The position numbers were made by a program, and so were the translations under genes. Shown here piece after piece: positions 1 through 8,545 of a stretch of DNA of 64,000 bases (positions are counted from its first letter, which is position 1; every line of letters begins with the position of its first letter). This stretch comes from Chloroflexota bacterium (GTDB lineage Bacteria > Chloroflexota > Anaerolineae > Promineifilales > Promineifilaceae). The DNA lies in the NCBI GenBank assembly GCA_024275635.1, contig JAJRYT010000010.1, positions 1-64,000 on the forward strand, read 5' to 3'. The notes beneath the pieces are model-generated. The model was not told where the DNA came from. It was given only the letters and a program-made list of their open reading frames with translations, and ran no database searches.

Positions 1-2
1 AG

Positions 3-86
3 CAGGAAAATGCAATTGACAAACAATATCGGCTGATTCATGGTGAAATGCGTTCGTTGTTTCATCTGCTTGGTGTTGTTGTTTGA
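3..86 (+). CDS. C-terminal fragment of an unidentified gene
   Basis: Frame 3 is open from the window edge and reads 27 residues to a TGA. The peptide contains a run of charged residues followed by a hydrophobic end (LLGVVV). Both other frames stop within the first 40 bases. It is too short to assign to a family; it is probably the tail of a gene entering from the left. Confidence 0.4.
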   Translation, partial: QENAIDKQYRLIHGEMRSLFHLLGVVV

Positions 87-163
87 ATGAAAAATTTTTT
101 TATCGACAACTTTCTGTCGATGTGGGCGCGTAAGCGCCTATGCTAAAAAGGAGAAGTTTGATT

Positions 164-1330
164 ATGCTGCGCATCCAAGAGCTAAATTTTGGGAATTGTT
201 CGCTGTCGCGAGGGGCTCTGAATAGCATTACTGATGTGACCGGCGTAGCTGTGGGCCATGCAACTTTGATCAAAGGAGATGGCCCCTGGCGACCAGGCGA
301 AGGGCCGTTTCGGACGGGGGTGACGGTGATTTTGCCACATCAGGGCAATTCGTATGTCGAAAAGGTGGCAGCGGCCGTTCATACCATCAACGGCTTTGGC
401 AAAGTAGCTGGCTTTGAGCAGGTGCGGGAATTGGGCTGTCTGGAAACGCCGATTGCGCTAACCGGCACATTGAATGTGCCCCGCGTGGCTGATGCCCTGA
501 TCACGCTGGCGATTGAACAGAACCCGTATATTGGCGTCGGTTTTGCTGAAACGGGTCGGCAGGGATATGCCAGCGTCAATCCGGTCGTGGGGGAAACGAG
601 CGATGGTTATCTAAGCGACATCCAGGCGCGGCCAATCGGGGAAAAAGAGGTGCGGGCCGCGATGGCTGCGGCTACTACGGGGCTAGTGACCTAGGGCGCT
701 GTGGGAGCGGGAACGGGAACAAGTTGTTTTGGTTGGAAAGGAGGGATTGGCACGGCCAGCCGGGCGCTGCCCCCGGGAAAGGGGGGTTTCATGGTGGGGG
801 CGTTGGTGCAGAGTAATTACGGCCGTCCCGAAGAACTCATGATTGCTGGTGTCCCGGTAGGCCGGCATTTGCAGCCGCCGGGGTATGGAAAGATTGGAGA
901 CTGGAGACCGGAGATGGCCGCTGAGCAATCTCTACTCTCCAATCTCCAGCCGCCCAATGATGGTTCGATTATGATTGTGTTGGCGACGGATGCGCCGCTG
1001 GACAGCCGCCAACTGGGCCGGTTATGCCGCCGGGCCGCGTTTGGCCTGGCGCGGACGGGCAGCACGTGTCATGGCGGCAGCGGTGATTTTGTGATTGCAT
1101 TCAGCACTGCGTTTCGCCTGCCGGATAGGCCACAACAATTGGTGGGGGAACGGCCGTTTCTGGACGAGCAGCCAATCATGAGCGCCTTTTCCCTAGCTGT
1201 TATTGAAGCGGTTGAAGAAGCGATTTACAATAGTTTATTCATGGCCAATACAGTCGTTGGACGGGATGGCAATACACGTTATGCACTCCCGGTTGATGAA
1301 GTAGCAGCGTTGGTAAGAAAGTTAACTTGA
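164..1330 (+). pseudogene. P1-family (DmpA-like) peptidase with in-frame TAG
   Basis: Reading from ATG 164 through a TAG at 692-694 gives one continuous P1-family peptidase (DmpA/L-aminopeptidase D-esterase type). These are N-terminal nucleophile hydrolases that self-cleave into two chains. The N-terminal part has the family start (ITDVTGVAVGH). The part after the stop opens with GAGTGTSCFGWKGGIG and contains GGSGDF, which should hold the Ser nucleophile. The stop falls where relatives usually have Glu (GAG to TAG is one change). ATG 164 is preferred over the track's ATG 140 because AAGGAG lies about 10 bases upstream of 164. Residues around 242-262 come from an inserted heptamer-type repeat. 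Either the gene is decaying or the base is a sequence error; the rest of both halves looks intact. Confidence 0.75.
889..955. repeat. heptad-type inverted array inside the P1 peptidase
   Basis: A purine-rich series of GGAGACT-like units is followed by a pyrimidine-rich series of TCTCCAA-like units, forming an imperfect inverted pair. It closely resembles the intergenic array at 51333-51366. Here it is in frame and adds about 20 residues that P1 peptidases do not normally have at this point. Confidence 0.6.
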
Positions 1331-1334
1331 TACT

Positions 1335-1365
1335 TTGTAGGATGATTTACAAAATCGTCCTACAA
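1335..1365. repeat. hairpin repeat (GTAGGrCGATTT family), copy 1
   Basis: TTGTAGGATGATTT pairs with AAATCGTCCTACAA across a 3-base loop, with one G-T pair. The same unit occurs in the larger repeats at 3310-3404 and 53061-53192. It lies 35 bp upstream of the OsmC start and just after the peptidase stop, so it could act as a terminator, a leader hairpin or a dispersed repeat. Confidence 0.65.
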
Positions 1366-1400
1366 GTTGTCAAAACAATTTGAACCATGCAAAAAAATAA

Positions 1401-1829
1401 ATGGGAAAAATAAACACAGCTCATCTCACCTGGACAGGAAACAGCCTGCATTTTCACGGTGTTGCCGGTTCCGGCCATCAATTTGACATAAGTGGAAAAC
1501 CTGACGCTACAAACGGCAGCAGCCCCATGGAGTATTTACTGGCCGGGGTGGCCGGCTGTACGGCAATAGATGTCGTACAGATATTGCAAAAAAAGCGAGA
1601 AAAGATTGACAGCGTGGAAATTGAAATCAACGGCCAGCGTGCTGATGCGATTCCGGCCGTTTACACAAAAGTAGATATTTTGTACATTATTCGCGGACAA
1701 AACATTTCCGTGAAATCTGTGGAAAAGGCCATTGAATTATCGCAAACCAAATATTGTTCGGCCAGCATCCTGTTCAAGCAGGCTGGTGTGGTTGTGCGGA
1801 CAAATTATCGAATTGAAGATAGCGCGTAA
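1401..1829 (+). CDS. OsmC family peroxidase/redox protein
   Basis: This 142-residue protein matches the OsmC/YhfA family, cytoplasmic thiol-dependent enzymes that reduce organic hydroperoxides or handle related electrophiles. The two expected redox cysteines are visible: C53 in AGCTAIDVVQ and C119 in KYCSAS. The substrate-pocket signature SSPMEYLLAG is also present. Length is typical. No strong Shine-Dalgarno site precedes ATG 1401, but no better start exists in frame. It appears monocistronic, with a hairpin repeat just upstream. Family assignment is firm; the physiological substrate is not deducible. Confidence 0.88.
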   Translation: MGKINTAHLTWTGNSLHFHGVAGSGHQFDISGKPDATNGSSPMEYLLAGVAGCTAIDVVQILQKKREKIDSVEIEINGQRADAIPAVYTKVDILYIIRGQNISVKSVEKAIELSQTKYCSASILFKQAGVVVRTNYRIEDSA

Positions 1830-2255
1830 TGGGGACAAGAGGAAACCCCGGATGTCATCAAAAAACGTTGCAATGGTTAGATGTCAGCGCGGTTTTATGT
1901 AGGTGAATCTCATGGTGGCCCAAGACAGATGTTGGCTCCGACCTGGTTACTACAGTCGAAAGCGGGTTGGCGCACTATTGGAGATTTCAAAGACCGTTAA
2001 ACATTCTAGCCCGTTTCTTGTTCTCCGGGGTTCTATGGCTGTTTAATAGTTGCATTATAGTCATATTAAGGAACGGCCGTCAATCATTTTTCCTTAAAAA
2101 TATCGAGGGGGGTCTAACCGGCTTGCCTAACATGTGCCGTTACCCTGGTCGATTAACTCATCTGATAAGTTATAATATGGGCTGCTGCGCTTGCTCATTC
2201 AATTGGGCGGGATACAATGTTATCATCTAAAATTGACTACTTGGAGGAAGAAATT
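1830..2255. other. intergenic region without a supported gene
   Basis: About 425 bp with no convincing ORF. The track ORF at 1967-2230 has no ribosome site and its composition looks non-coding. One ACGGCCGT palindrome lies at 2073-2080. The last 100 bases are AT-rich and may hold the promoter of the lipoprotein gene. Confidence 0.5.
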
Positions 2256-3260
2256 TTGCCTTTAGGAAAACAGTTACCTACTCTGGGGCGCATGACGCTT
2301 TTCATTTTTGTATTGTTATCGTTGGCTGCCTGCCAATCGGAGACGCTGCTACCGACCATAGCTTCTGTGGCGGCAACGGTTGAACTGCCGACCGAAACGG
2401 CCGAACCGGCGGCCCAAATGCCGCCAACCTGGACGCCGGAGCCGGTTCCGCCAACGAATACACCGGCGCCCCCGCCGCCAACAAGTACGGCCGTTCCCAC
2501 AGCCACCCAACTTCCGCCAACCAATACACCAATTCCGCCAACTAATACGCCTGAACCAACAGCAACGGCCGTGCCACCCACCAATACGGCCGTGCCGCCA
2601 ACCACTATTCCCCCTACATCTATCCCCCCTACATCTCCCCCAGCCGTTCCGACCGTTCCCACCGACCCCATATTAGGCCAAAACATCCTACCCAACCCTT
2701 CATTCGAGGAAGGCCATTACAACCAGGACGGTATTCCCGAATTACAACTGCCTAACGGTTGGTTTTTTGAATGGGACGAAGGGCCAACCGGGTTTGGCAG
2801 CAATCCCTGGGATGTGTATGTGCGGCCAGAAACACGAGTTTTGCCAGCCTCTCAACTGCCTCCTGCAGAACATCCCCTGTTCATTTGGGATGGCACTCAT
2901 ACCGTCAAATTATTCAAAGGAAACGGTGCAATTAGTTTGCGGCTGACAACGAATATTTCTTTAGAGCCGGGCGTCTATCTATTCGAGATAAACATTTTCC
3001 CAGATCTCGTAATGGGGTATGAGAATCACCAGAAAATTTGGGCCGATGATCCCGCCGCTGGCGAAGTGCGTTTCATTGTAACCGGAGCCGGAACCGGTTG
3101 GTTCTACCCGGCCGTTGGGCAAAAGAACACCTTCACTCACACCTTCACCGTCACAGAGTCTCAAACCATTCGGGTTGGGGTTGGGTTGCGCGGCCGTTAT
3201 GCCCTCTCTACCAACGGTTTCTTTGTGGATGATTGGTCGTTGAAAAAGATTGAGGGATGA
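2256..3260 (+). CDS. Secreted lipoprotein with Pro/Thr linker and C-terminal binding-type domain
   Basis: Start chosen at TTG 2256: GGAGG sits about 10 bases upstream and the product then begins with a basic stretch, a hydrophobic core and a lipobox ending LAAC, as in a lipoprotein signal. The track's ATG 2217 would add 13 acidic residues and has no ribosome site. After the Cys there is a linker of about 110 residues rich in PPTNTP-like repeats. The last 190 residues look like a beta-sandwich, beginning NPSFEEG and including a WDGTHTVKLF segment, as in carbohydrate-binding or discoidin-like modules. No catalytic domain is visible, so a surface-binding role is the most one can say. Three ACGGCCGT copies fall in the gene, all in the linker. 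Confidence 0.7.
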   Translation: MPLGKQLPTLGRMTLFIFVLLSLAACQSETLLPTIASVAATVELPTETAEPAAQMPPTWTPEPVPPTNTPAPPPPTSTAVPTATQLPPTNTPIPPTNTPEPTATAVPPTNTAVPPTTIPPTSIPPTSPPAVPTVPTDPILGQNILPNPSFEEGHYNQDGIPELQLPNGWFFEWDEGPTGFGSNPWDVYVRPETRVLPASQLPPAEHPLFIWDGTHTVKLFKGNGAISLRLTTNISLEPGVYLFEINIFPDLVMGYENHQKIWADDPAAGEVRFIVTGAGTGWFYPAVGQKNTFTHTFTVTESQTIRVGVGLRGRYALSTNGFFVDDWSLKKIEG

Positions 3261-3309
3261 ACGCCGTTAGCCGCTGCAACCTTCTTCCTACAGGCGCGTA
3301 AAGCATGGT

Positions 3310-3404
3310 ATTGGACACTGGCGTTTTTTGCATTTTCCAGTGTAGGGCGATTTGGCAAATCGCCTTACGCGCCAGAGAGAAATCTGAAATTCGCCAGACT
3401 CCAG
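3310..3404. repeat. dispersed intergenic repeat with hairpin (copy 2)
   Basis: This segment is nearly the same as 53061-53192. Both run from TGGACACTGGCG through a GTAGGGCGATTT...AAATCGCC hairpin to GAAATCTGAAATTCGCC and ACTCCAG. It ends about 40 bp before the start of the next gene, as does the copy ahead of secG. Confidence 0.75.
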
Positions 3405-3446
3405 CATGATATATAACGAGCAAGTAATTGAAGGAGTGAAAACATC

Positions 3447-3908
3447 ATGAGTGATGAACAAGTTCCCAGTGTGGAAGAAATCAAGGAACGATTGAAAGTT
3501 GAAATCCCGGTTGAAGAAGAATCCGTTAAAGCAGACACGACCCGGCGTGATTTTACTGGCGAATTGAAAGATTTAGGCCGCCAATTTGCGGATACAGTCC
3601 AATCAGCCTGGAACAGCGAAGAACGGGTGCGGGTAGAAAACGAGGTCCGTGATGGCGTAAAATCCTTTGTCAATGAAGTGGACAAGGCCCTACGCGAGGC
3701 AAAAGAAAGTCAAGCTGCAGCTAAAGTAAAAGAAGAAGCGGCCGGGATCAAGACCAAACTCGAAACGGGTCAAATGGGAAGGAAAACACGTGAAGGGTTG
3801 GTTCAAGGCTTGCAATGGCTTAGTGAGGAACTGGGTAAACTGGCCGAACAGTTCGCACCACCCGAAAAATCGCCGCCAGATGCAGCGCCCGGTGAAGAAT
3901 CTGAATAA
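3447..3908 (+). CDS. Acidic helical protein of unknown function
   Basis: A 153-residue, highly charged, soluble protein with no signal or membrane segment. Residues 30-130 are predicted helical and contain heptad-like spacing, for example FADTVQSAW and VRDGVKSFVNEVDKALREA. The C-terminus is Pro/Glu-rich. AAGGAG precedes ATG 3447 by about 11 bases, supporting this start. A hairpin terminator follows at once. I do not recognise a named family. The composition resembles small accessory or stress-related coiled-coil proteins, but function cannot be assigned. Confidence 0.65.
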   Translation: MSDEQVPSVEEIKERLKVEIPVEEESVKADTTRRDFTGELKDLGRQFADTVQSAWNSEERVRVENEVRDGVKSFVNEVDKALREAKESQAAAKVKEEAAGIKTKLETGQMGRKTREGLVQGLQWLSEELGKLAEQFAPPEKSPPDAAPGEESE

Positions 3909-3932
3909 ATGTTACTTCTGCCAATAAATTCA

Positions 3933-3974
3933 AACCTCTCGTCGGCCAGATACCGACGAGAGGTTTTCTGTTTT
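3933..3974 (+). terminator. Rho-independent terminator
   Basis: AACCTCTCGTCGG pairs perfectly with CCGACGAGAGGTT over a short loop and is followed by a T-rich run. It sits 25 bp after the acidic helical gene and ends plus-strand transcription. Confidence 0.85.
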
Positions 3975-3991
3975 GATATGAAGCTAACCAA

Positions 3992-4030
3992 CAATAAAAC
4001 GCCTGTTCCACCAGGGAACAAGCGTTTTAA
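3992..4030 (-). terminator. Rho-independent terminator for thioredoxin
   Basis: AAAACGCCTGTTCC and GGAACAAGCGTTTT form a stem just after the thioredoxin stop codon. Read on the minus strand it is followed by TTTTATTGTT. Confidence 0.75.
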
Positions 4031-4055
4031 TATTTTTACCAATTTTGTACGCTGA

Positions 4056-4394
4056 TTAAGCGGCAGCCGTTTCCAGGTGCGGCAAAATCTGCGCCAGGAT
4101 ACGGTCTTTGGGCAGCGCGCCCACGATACGCTCCACAACTTCGCCATTTTTGAAAAGCATCAAGGTTGGGATGCCAACAACGCCGTAACGGCCAGGGACG
4201 GCGGGATTATCATCCACGTCTACCTTAGCTACCTTGAGCGAATCGCCATACGCTTCGGCAATAGCTTTCACGGATGGGGCGATCATGCGGCACGGGCCAC
4301 ACCAATCAGCCCAAAAGTCAACCAGGGCCGGTTTATCGGAATTTAAAATTTCATCTTGAAATGTTGCATCAGTCACTTCTAATGGAGATGCCAT
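4056..4394 (-). CDS. trxA: Thioredoxin
   Basis: A 112-residue single-domain thioredoxin that reduces protein disulfides in the cytoplasm. The active site WCGPC is at residues 31-35, the cis-Pro motif GIPT follows, and the Asp of VDFWAD is in place. AAGGAG lies upstream of the ATG. It is monocistronic, with its own promoter (4470-4497) and terminator, and convergent to the gene on its left. Nothing is abnormal in length or motifs. Confidence 0.96.
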   Translation of the reverse strand: MASPLEVTDATFQDEILNSDKPALVDFWADWCGPCRMIAPSVKAIAEAYGDSLKVAKVDVDDNPAVPGRYGVVGIPTLMLFKNGEVVERIVGALPKDRILAQILPHLETAAA

Positions 4395-4469
4395 ATTGTT
4401 GCTCCTTAAAATACAATGATCTTTTATTTGCGTTTAGTAGACGCAGTTTGTTGTGATATTCTTACGTAG

Positions 4470-4497
4470 AGTTTAACGAAAGGCTATCCACTGTCAA
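4470..4497 (-). promoter_or_regulatory. Putative sigma-70-type promoter of thioredoxin
   Basis: On the minus strand TTGACA (perfect -35) is followed after 16 bases by TAAACT (-10, four of six matches). The predicted start of transcription would leave a leader of about 65 bases before the thioredoxin ATG. Confidence 0.5.
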
Positions 4498-4605
4498 GAA
4501 TGCCATTATAGTTGAAGAATGGCTGTTGTCATATTAGAGATAGGTAAAAAAGGGCGTTCTTATAAACCTGTTGCATCCTTTGAAAGGAGGGTTAGAATCA
4601 AGATT

Positions 4606-5961
4606 ATGAGTGAGATACTGATTACAAACGGCCGTTTAATCACCTGGGGCGCTCCCAACGAAATTATTGAAAACGGGGGGCTGCTGCTGCGAGACGGCCG
4701 TATCGCCGATATGGGCGCTGCGGCTGAATTGGCGGCAAACCATCCCGATGCGCGGCGCCTCGATGCCCATGGACAGCTTGTGATGCCCGGCAACATCTGC
4801 GCCCATACCCACTTCTACGGCGCTTTTGCGCGAGGGATGGGTATTCCCGGCCCGCCCATGAAAGATTTCCCCGACATTTTAGAGCGATTATGGTGGCGGC
4901 TAGACCGCGCCCTGCTGGACGTAGACGTGAAATTCAGCGCCCTGGTCAGCCTCATTGATGCCATCAAACATGGAACAACCACCCTCATTGATCATCACGC
5001 CAGCCCCAGCGCTGTCAATAACTCCCTGGATCAGGTGGCCGAGGCCGTTGAAATGGCCGGCGTGCGCGCCGCCCTCTGCTACGAAGTAACTGACCGCAAC
5101 GGCCCGGAGGAGGCTCAGGCGGGGATTGATGAAAATGTACGCTTTCTTTATTCGCTGCAGGAACGGGAGGGGAATTTGTTAGCCGGAACTTTTGGTCTAC
5201 ATGCCTCCCTGTCTTTGAGTGATGAGACATTGGCGGATTGTGTAACGGCCGTTAACGGCCTCAAAAGCGGCTTCCACATCCACGCCGCCGAGCATGAAGC
5301 CGACGAGTACGATTCGCTGGACAAATATGGTAAGCGCGTCATCAATCGGCTGGCCGACGCCGGCATTCTGGGGTCAAAGAGCATCGTCGCCCACGCCGTC
5401 CACATCGATCCGGCCGAGATGGCGCTGCTGCGGGACACCGGAACCTGGGTCACCCACCAGCCGCGCAGCAACATGAACAACGCCGTTGGCGCAGCCGACA
5501 TCGAGGGCATGATGCGTCTGGGCATCCCGGTGGCGCTGGGCAACGATGGCATGGGCAACAACATGTGGGCTGAGTGGAAAGCAACCTACTTCATGCACAA
5601 ACAAGCTCACCGCGACCCGCGCCGGGCCAACGGCGCCGACATCGCCCAGATGGCGATTTACAACAACGCCGCTTTGGCAGGACTGTTCTGGCCTGATTTG
5701 CCGCTGGGTAAGCTGGCTGTTGGCGCGGCCGCCGATGTGATTTTTGTTGATTATCATCCGACGACGCCGCTGACGGTCGGCAATTTACCCTGGCACATCA
5801 TCTTTGGCTTTGAGGCCGGCATGGTGACAACGACGATCGTGGCCGGAAAAGTATTGATGCAAGATCGCCGACTGCTGACGCTGGACGAAGCCGAAATCAC
5901 GGCGCGCAGCCGGGAGTTGGCGGCCGAGGTCTGGCAGCGATTTGAGCGGTTAAGCGCGTAA
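4606..5961 (+). CDS. ssnA: SsnA-like aminohydrolase (amidohydrolase superfamily)
   Basis: A zinc-dependent hydrolase of the amidohydrolase superfamily, closest in motifs to SsnA and related deaminases. Visible are the metal site HTH (residues 67-69), the family strings LWWRLDRAL and IDHHASP, a second ligand region HIHAAE, the His of IVAHAVH, RSNMNN, and the distal Asp in ALGNDG. The track start at 4519 adds 29 residues without homology; ATG 4606 has AAAGGAGG about 15 bases upstream and gives the usual MSEILITNGR start and a length of 451. The substrate is unknown, though SsnA relatives act on purine or pyrimidine-like compounds. Four bases separate it from the following small ORF, so it may be co-transcribed with dam. 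Confidence 0.85.
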   Translation: MSEILITNGRLITWGAPNEIIENGGLLLRDGRIADMGAAAELAANHPDARRLDAHGQLVMPGNICAHTHFYGAFARGMGIPGPPMKDFPDILERLWWRLDRALLDVDVKFSALVSLIDAIKHGTTTLIDHHASPSAVNNSLDQVAEAVEMAGVRAALCYEVTDRNGPEEAQAGIDENVRFLYSLQEREGNLLAGTFGLHASLSLSDETLADCVTAVNGLKSGFHIHAAEHEADEYDSLDKYGKRVINRLADAGILGSKSIVAHAVHIDPAEMALLRDTGTWVTHQPRSNMNNAVGAADIEGMMRLGIPVALGNDGMGNNMWAEWKATYFMHKQAHRDPRRANGADIAQMAIYNNAALAGLFWPDLPLGKLAVGAAADVIFVDYHPTTPLTVGNLPWHIIFGFEAGMVTTTIVAGKVLMQDRRLLTLDEAEITARSRELAAEVWQRFERLSA

Positions 5962-5962
5962 A

Positions 5963-6109
5963 ATGGAATTTAACGATCTGGTTCAGCGGGCAATGATAAT
6001 TCGGCAGCAGTATGCAGAAATGGAACAAGAAAAATACGGCCGTTCCTGGATAACCAAAGAAATCGCTCTGGGCTTTGTCCGCAATGAGCTAGAGGATTAT
6101 CTTGCATGA
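5963..6109 (+). CDS. MazG-like N-terminal fragment
   Basis: A 48-codon ORF missing from the track. It begins one base after the ssnA stop and its TGA overlaps the dam ATG (ATGA). The sequence (LVQRAMIIRQQYAEMEQEKYGR followed by W and ALGFV) resembles the start of small MazG-like NTP pyrophosphohydrolases, which normally continue for another 60 or so residues with the metal-binding helices. Those are missing, so this is either a truncated remnant kept for translational coupling or a small protein of its own. Confidence 0.5.
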   Translation: MEFNDLVQRAMIIRQQYAEMEQEKYGRSWITKEIALGFVRNELEDYLA

Positions 6110-7077
6110 AACTCGACATAATAAAAGCGCCCGGACACGAATTTAACAGGCCGTTAAACGCAAAAGTGTTTGTCCCCCCCATAAAAAGCCAGGGCATCAA
6201 AACCAAGCTCGTACCGCGCATCCGAGAAGTCGTCCAATGGGATGAGAACGGCCGTTGGATCGAACCATTCATGGGGACAGGCGTTGTTGGTTTTAATATG
6301 CGCCCCAAGCAGGCGATATTTGCCGATAGCAACCCGCATATCATCAACTTTTACATCGCCATCAGCCGCGGTGAGATTACGCCAGCCATTGTGAGAGCGT
6401 ATCTGGAAAGCGAAGGTCGTTTATTGGCTAGGCAAGGCGCAGACCATTACTATCGAGTTCGAGAACGGTTTAATCAAACTCACACCCCGCTAGATTTTTT
6501 ATTTCTGAATCGGGCTGGGTTTAATGGCATGATTCGTTTTAACCAAAAAGGGGGCTTCAACGTTCCCTTTAACCACAAACCAAATCGCTTTTCCCAGGCA
6601 TACATCACAAAAATAGTCAATCAGATTCAGTACGTTTTTGACTTGTGCCACCTGAACGACTATACATTTGTTTGTCAAGATTTTAGAGAGACGTTCAAAC
6701 TTATGCAGGCCGATGATTTTGTTTACTGCGATCCGCCTTATGCGGGGCGGCACGTTGACTATTTTAATAGCTGGAACGCGCAAGATGAAGCAGATCTGTT
6801 TGCAGCGCTGGCTAACTGTGAAGGTCAATTTATTTTATCTACCTGGCATAGCAATCAATATCGCCGCAACTTGACCATTCCTCGCTTGGAAGAGGCGTAT
6901 CATGTCATCACGCATGAACATTTTTATCATGTAGGCGCAAAGGAAACGAATCGCAAACCGGTTTTGGAGGCGTTGGTGTCCAATTATCAACCGACAACCT
7001 ATCGTCCCCAAAGCAGACATTATCAACAAGCGGCATTATTTGAAACTAAAGCCGCGTATCAACAAGATGAGGAGTGA
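6106..7077 (+). CDS. dam: D12-class DNA adenine methylase (Dam)
   Basis: A 323-residue N6-adenine methyltransferase of the D12/Dam family. It has the SAM-binding motif FMGTG (residues 55-59), the catalytic DPPY beginning at D209, and the family string RAGFNG. Family members methylate the adenine of GATC or a close variant, but the target here is not provable. No cognate endonuclease gene is next to it, so it looks orphan. The gene is visibly richer in A and T than its neighbours, which suits acquisition by transfer. Translation is probably coupled to the preceding short ORF by the ATGA overlap. Confidence 0.9.
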   Translation: MKLDIIKAPGHEFNRPLNAKVFVPPIKSQGIKTKLVPRIREVVQWDENGRWIEPFMGTGVVGFNMRPKQAIFADSNPHIINFYIAISRGEITPAIVRAYLESEGRLLARQGADHYYRVRERFNQTHTPLDFLFLNRAGFNGMIRFNQKGGFNVPFNHKPNRFSQAYITKIVNQIQYVFDLCHLNDYTFVCQDFRETFKLMQADDFVYCDPPYAGRHVDYFNSWNAQDEADLFAALANCEGQFILSTWHSNQYRRNLTIPRLEEAYHVITHEHFYHVGAKETNRKPVLEALVSNYQPTTYRPQSRHYQQAALFETKAAYQQDEE

Positions 7078-7080
7078 ACA

Positions 7081-7740
7081 TTGAAGATCGCAATTTTAGG
7101 TGGAACTGGTAACGAAGGCTTTGGCCTGGGCTACCGTTGGGCGGCAGCCGGACATGAAATCATCATCGGTTCGCGCAAGACGGAGAAAGGTGAGCGGGCG
7201 GCGGCGGACATGAAGTCCCGGCTGCCGGAAGGCAAGATTTCGGGTACGAATAATTTGGCGGCGGCGCAGCAGGCAGAACTGGCAGTGTTGTCGGTGCCGT
7301 ATTGGGCGCAGGCAGGGACGCTGGACACGGTTAAGGAGGCGTTGGTCGATAAGTTGCTAATTACGGTGATTGCTCCGTCAGGCGAAAAAAAGTCGCGTGT
7401 ACATCGTTTAGAAAGCGGTCTTTCGGCAGCGGAGGAGGCACAGAATCAGCTTGATGGCGTCACGCGCGTGGTGGCCGCTTTCCAGAACATTGGGGCGCAT
7501 CATTTGCTGGATTTAGAGCGCCAGATGGATTGTGATGTATTGGTGTGCGGCGATAAGAAGGCGGATAAAATGATTGCGCTTCAACTGTGCCAGGACGCCG
7601 GACTGCGCGGGGTGAATGCGGGCGCTTTGCAAAATGCGCGGGCGGCAGAGGAATTAACGGCCGTTCTCATCGCCATCAACATCATCCACAAAGTGAAAAG
7701 CGCCGGCATCCGCATCACAGGACTGAGTAATGAGGGCTGA
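7081..7740 (+). CDS. npdG: NADPH-dependent F420 reductase
   Basis: A 219-residue Rossmann-fold enzyme that transfers hydride between NADPH and coenzyme F420. The N-terminus MKIAILGGTGNEGFGLG is the dinucleotide-binding loop, and IGSRKTEKGERAA is the NADP phosphate-binding region. The middle part VVAAFQNIGAHHL and the C-terminal RAAEELTAVLIAIN are typical of NpdG. Start is TTG 7081, with GAGGAG just upstream and only three bases after the dam stop. Its stop is followed immediately by cofE, consistent with an F420 operon. The final residues fall inside a heptad repeat. Confidence 0.9.
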   Translation: MKIAILGGTGNEGFGLGYRWAAAGHEIIIGSRKTEKGERAAADMKSRLPEGKISGTNNLAAAQQAELAVLSVPYWAQAGTLDTVKEALVDKLLITVIAPSGEKKSRVHRLESGLSAAEEAQNQLDGVTRVVAAFQNIGAHHLLDLERQMDCDVLVCGDKKADKMIALQLCQDAGLRGVNAGALQNARAAEELTAVLIAINIIHKVKSAGIRITGLSNEG

Positions 7741-7787
7741 GTAATGAGTGACTCAGCCCGCCGCCCGCCGCCCTCATTACTCATTAC
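7722..7787. repeat. heptad-type inverted repeat at the npdG/cofE junction
   Basis: GTAATGAGGGC (7727-7737) pairs with GCCCTCATTAC (7770-7780), and tandem GAGTAAT-like units occur on both sides. The element covers the stop of npdG and the first codons of cofE, so it encodes the ends of two proteins. Confidence 0.7.
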
Positions 7788-8532
7788 GGCGCTCCCTAAC
7801 ATCCCTGACATCCACCCCGGAGACAATGTGGCCGAATTGGTGTTGTCGGCGCTGGCGGCGGCCGGTCTGACCCTGCAAAATGGCGACATTCTGGCCGTCG
7901 CCCAAAAAATCATCTCTAAAGCCGAGGGTCGGCTGGTGAATTTGGCGGCTGTCAACCCGTCAGAACAGGCGGTTGAAGTGGCGGCGCAGAGTGAGAAAGA
8001 CCCGCGTCTGGTTGAGCTAATTTTGCAAGAGAGCGACGAAATCTCACGGCTGAAGCAGGGCGTATTGATCGTGCGGCACAGGCTGGGGTTCACCAGCGCC
8101 AACGCCGGGATTGACCGTTCTAATGTTGGCCCGGCTGATGATGCAGAATGCGTTTTGCTCCTGCCCGTTGACCCGGATAAGTCGGCAAAAAACATCCGGC
8201 AGACGATATGCGACCGCTCAGGCATTGACGTGGGTGTTATCATTACCGACAGTCATGGACGGCCGTTTCGCCTGGGAACGGTGGGCGTGGCCATTGGCGT
8301 GGCCGGGCTGCCCGCCCTTTGGAACCGGCGCGGCGAAGAAGACCGCTACGGTTACACCCTTCAGCATACCGATGTGGGCGTGGCCGACGAAATCGCCGCC
8401 GCCGCCGGATTGCTAATGGGACAGGCGGGCGAAGGTCTGCCCGTTGTTCTCATACGCGGCTTGACTCTGCCCGCACAGGAGGGAAGGGCGAGCGATTTGG
8501 TACGGCCGAAAGAGTTAGATTTATATCGTTGA
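7744..8532 (+). CDS. cofE: Coenzyme F420-0:L-glutamate ligase
   Basis: A 262-residue GTP-dependent ligase that adds gamma-linked glutamates to F420-0. Typical strings are [42 protein letters not shown], and [11 protein letters not shown]. It follows npdG with a three-base gap, making a small F420 cluster; the other cof genes are not in this window. The first 12 or so residues (Ser/Arg/Pro-rich) are coded by the inverted repeat and are not part of the family; the conserved part begins at [12 protein letters not shown]. Confidence 0.92.
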   Translation: MSDSARRPPPSLLITALPNIPDIHPGDNVAELVLSALAAAGLTLQNGDILAVAQKIISKAEGRLVNLAAVNPSEQAVEVAAQSEKDPRLVELILQESDEISRLKQGVLIVRHRLGFTSANAGIDRSNVGPADDAECVLLLPVDPDKSAKNIRQTICDRSGIDVGVIITDSHGRPFRLGTVGVAIGVAGLPALWNRRGEEDRYGYTLQHTDVGVADEIAAAAGLLMGQAGEGLPVVLIRGLTLPAQEGRASDLVRPKELDLYR

Positions 8533-8545
8533 GGTCATTAGCCTA

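Noticed and set aside
1967-2230. 87-residue ORF upstream of the lipoprotein
   Set aside because: No ribosome site, odd composition and no recognisable domain.
2237-2695. 152-residue minus-strand ORF (and other ORFs) across the lipoprotein linker
   Set aside because: Low-complexity Gly/Val product caused by the Pro/Thr repeats on the other strand.
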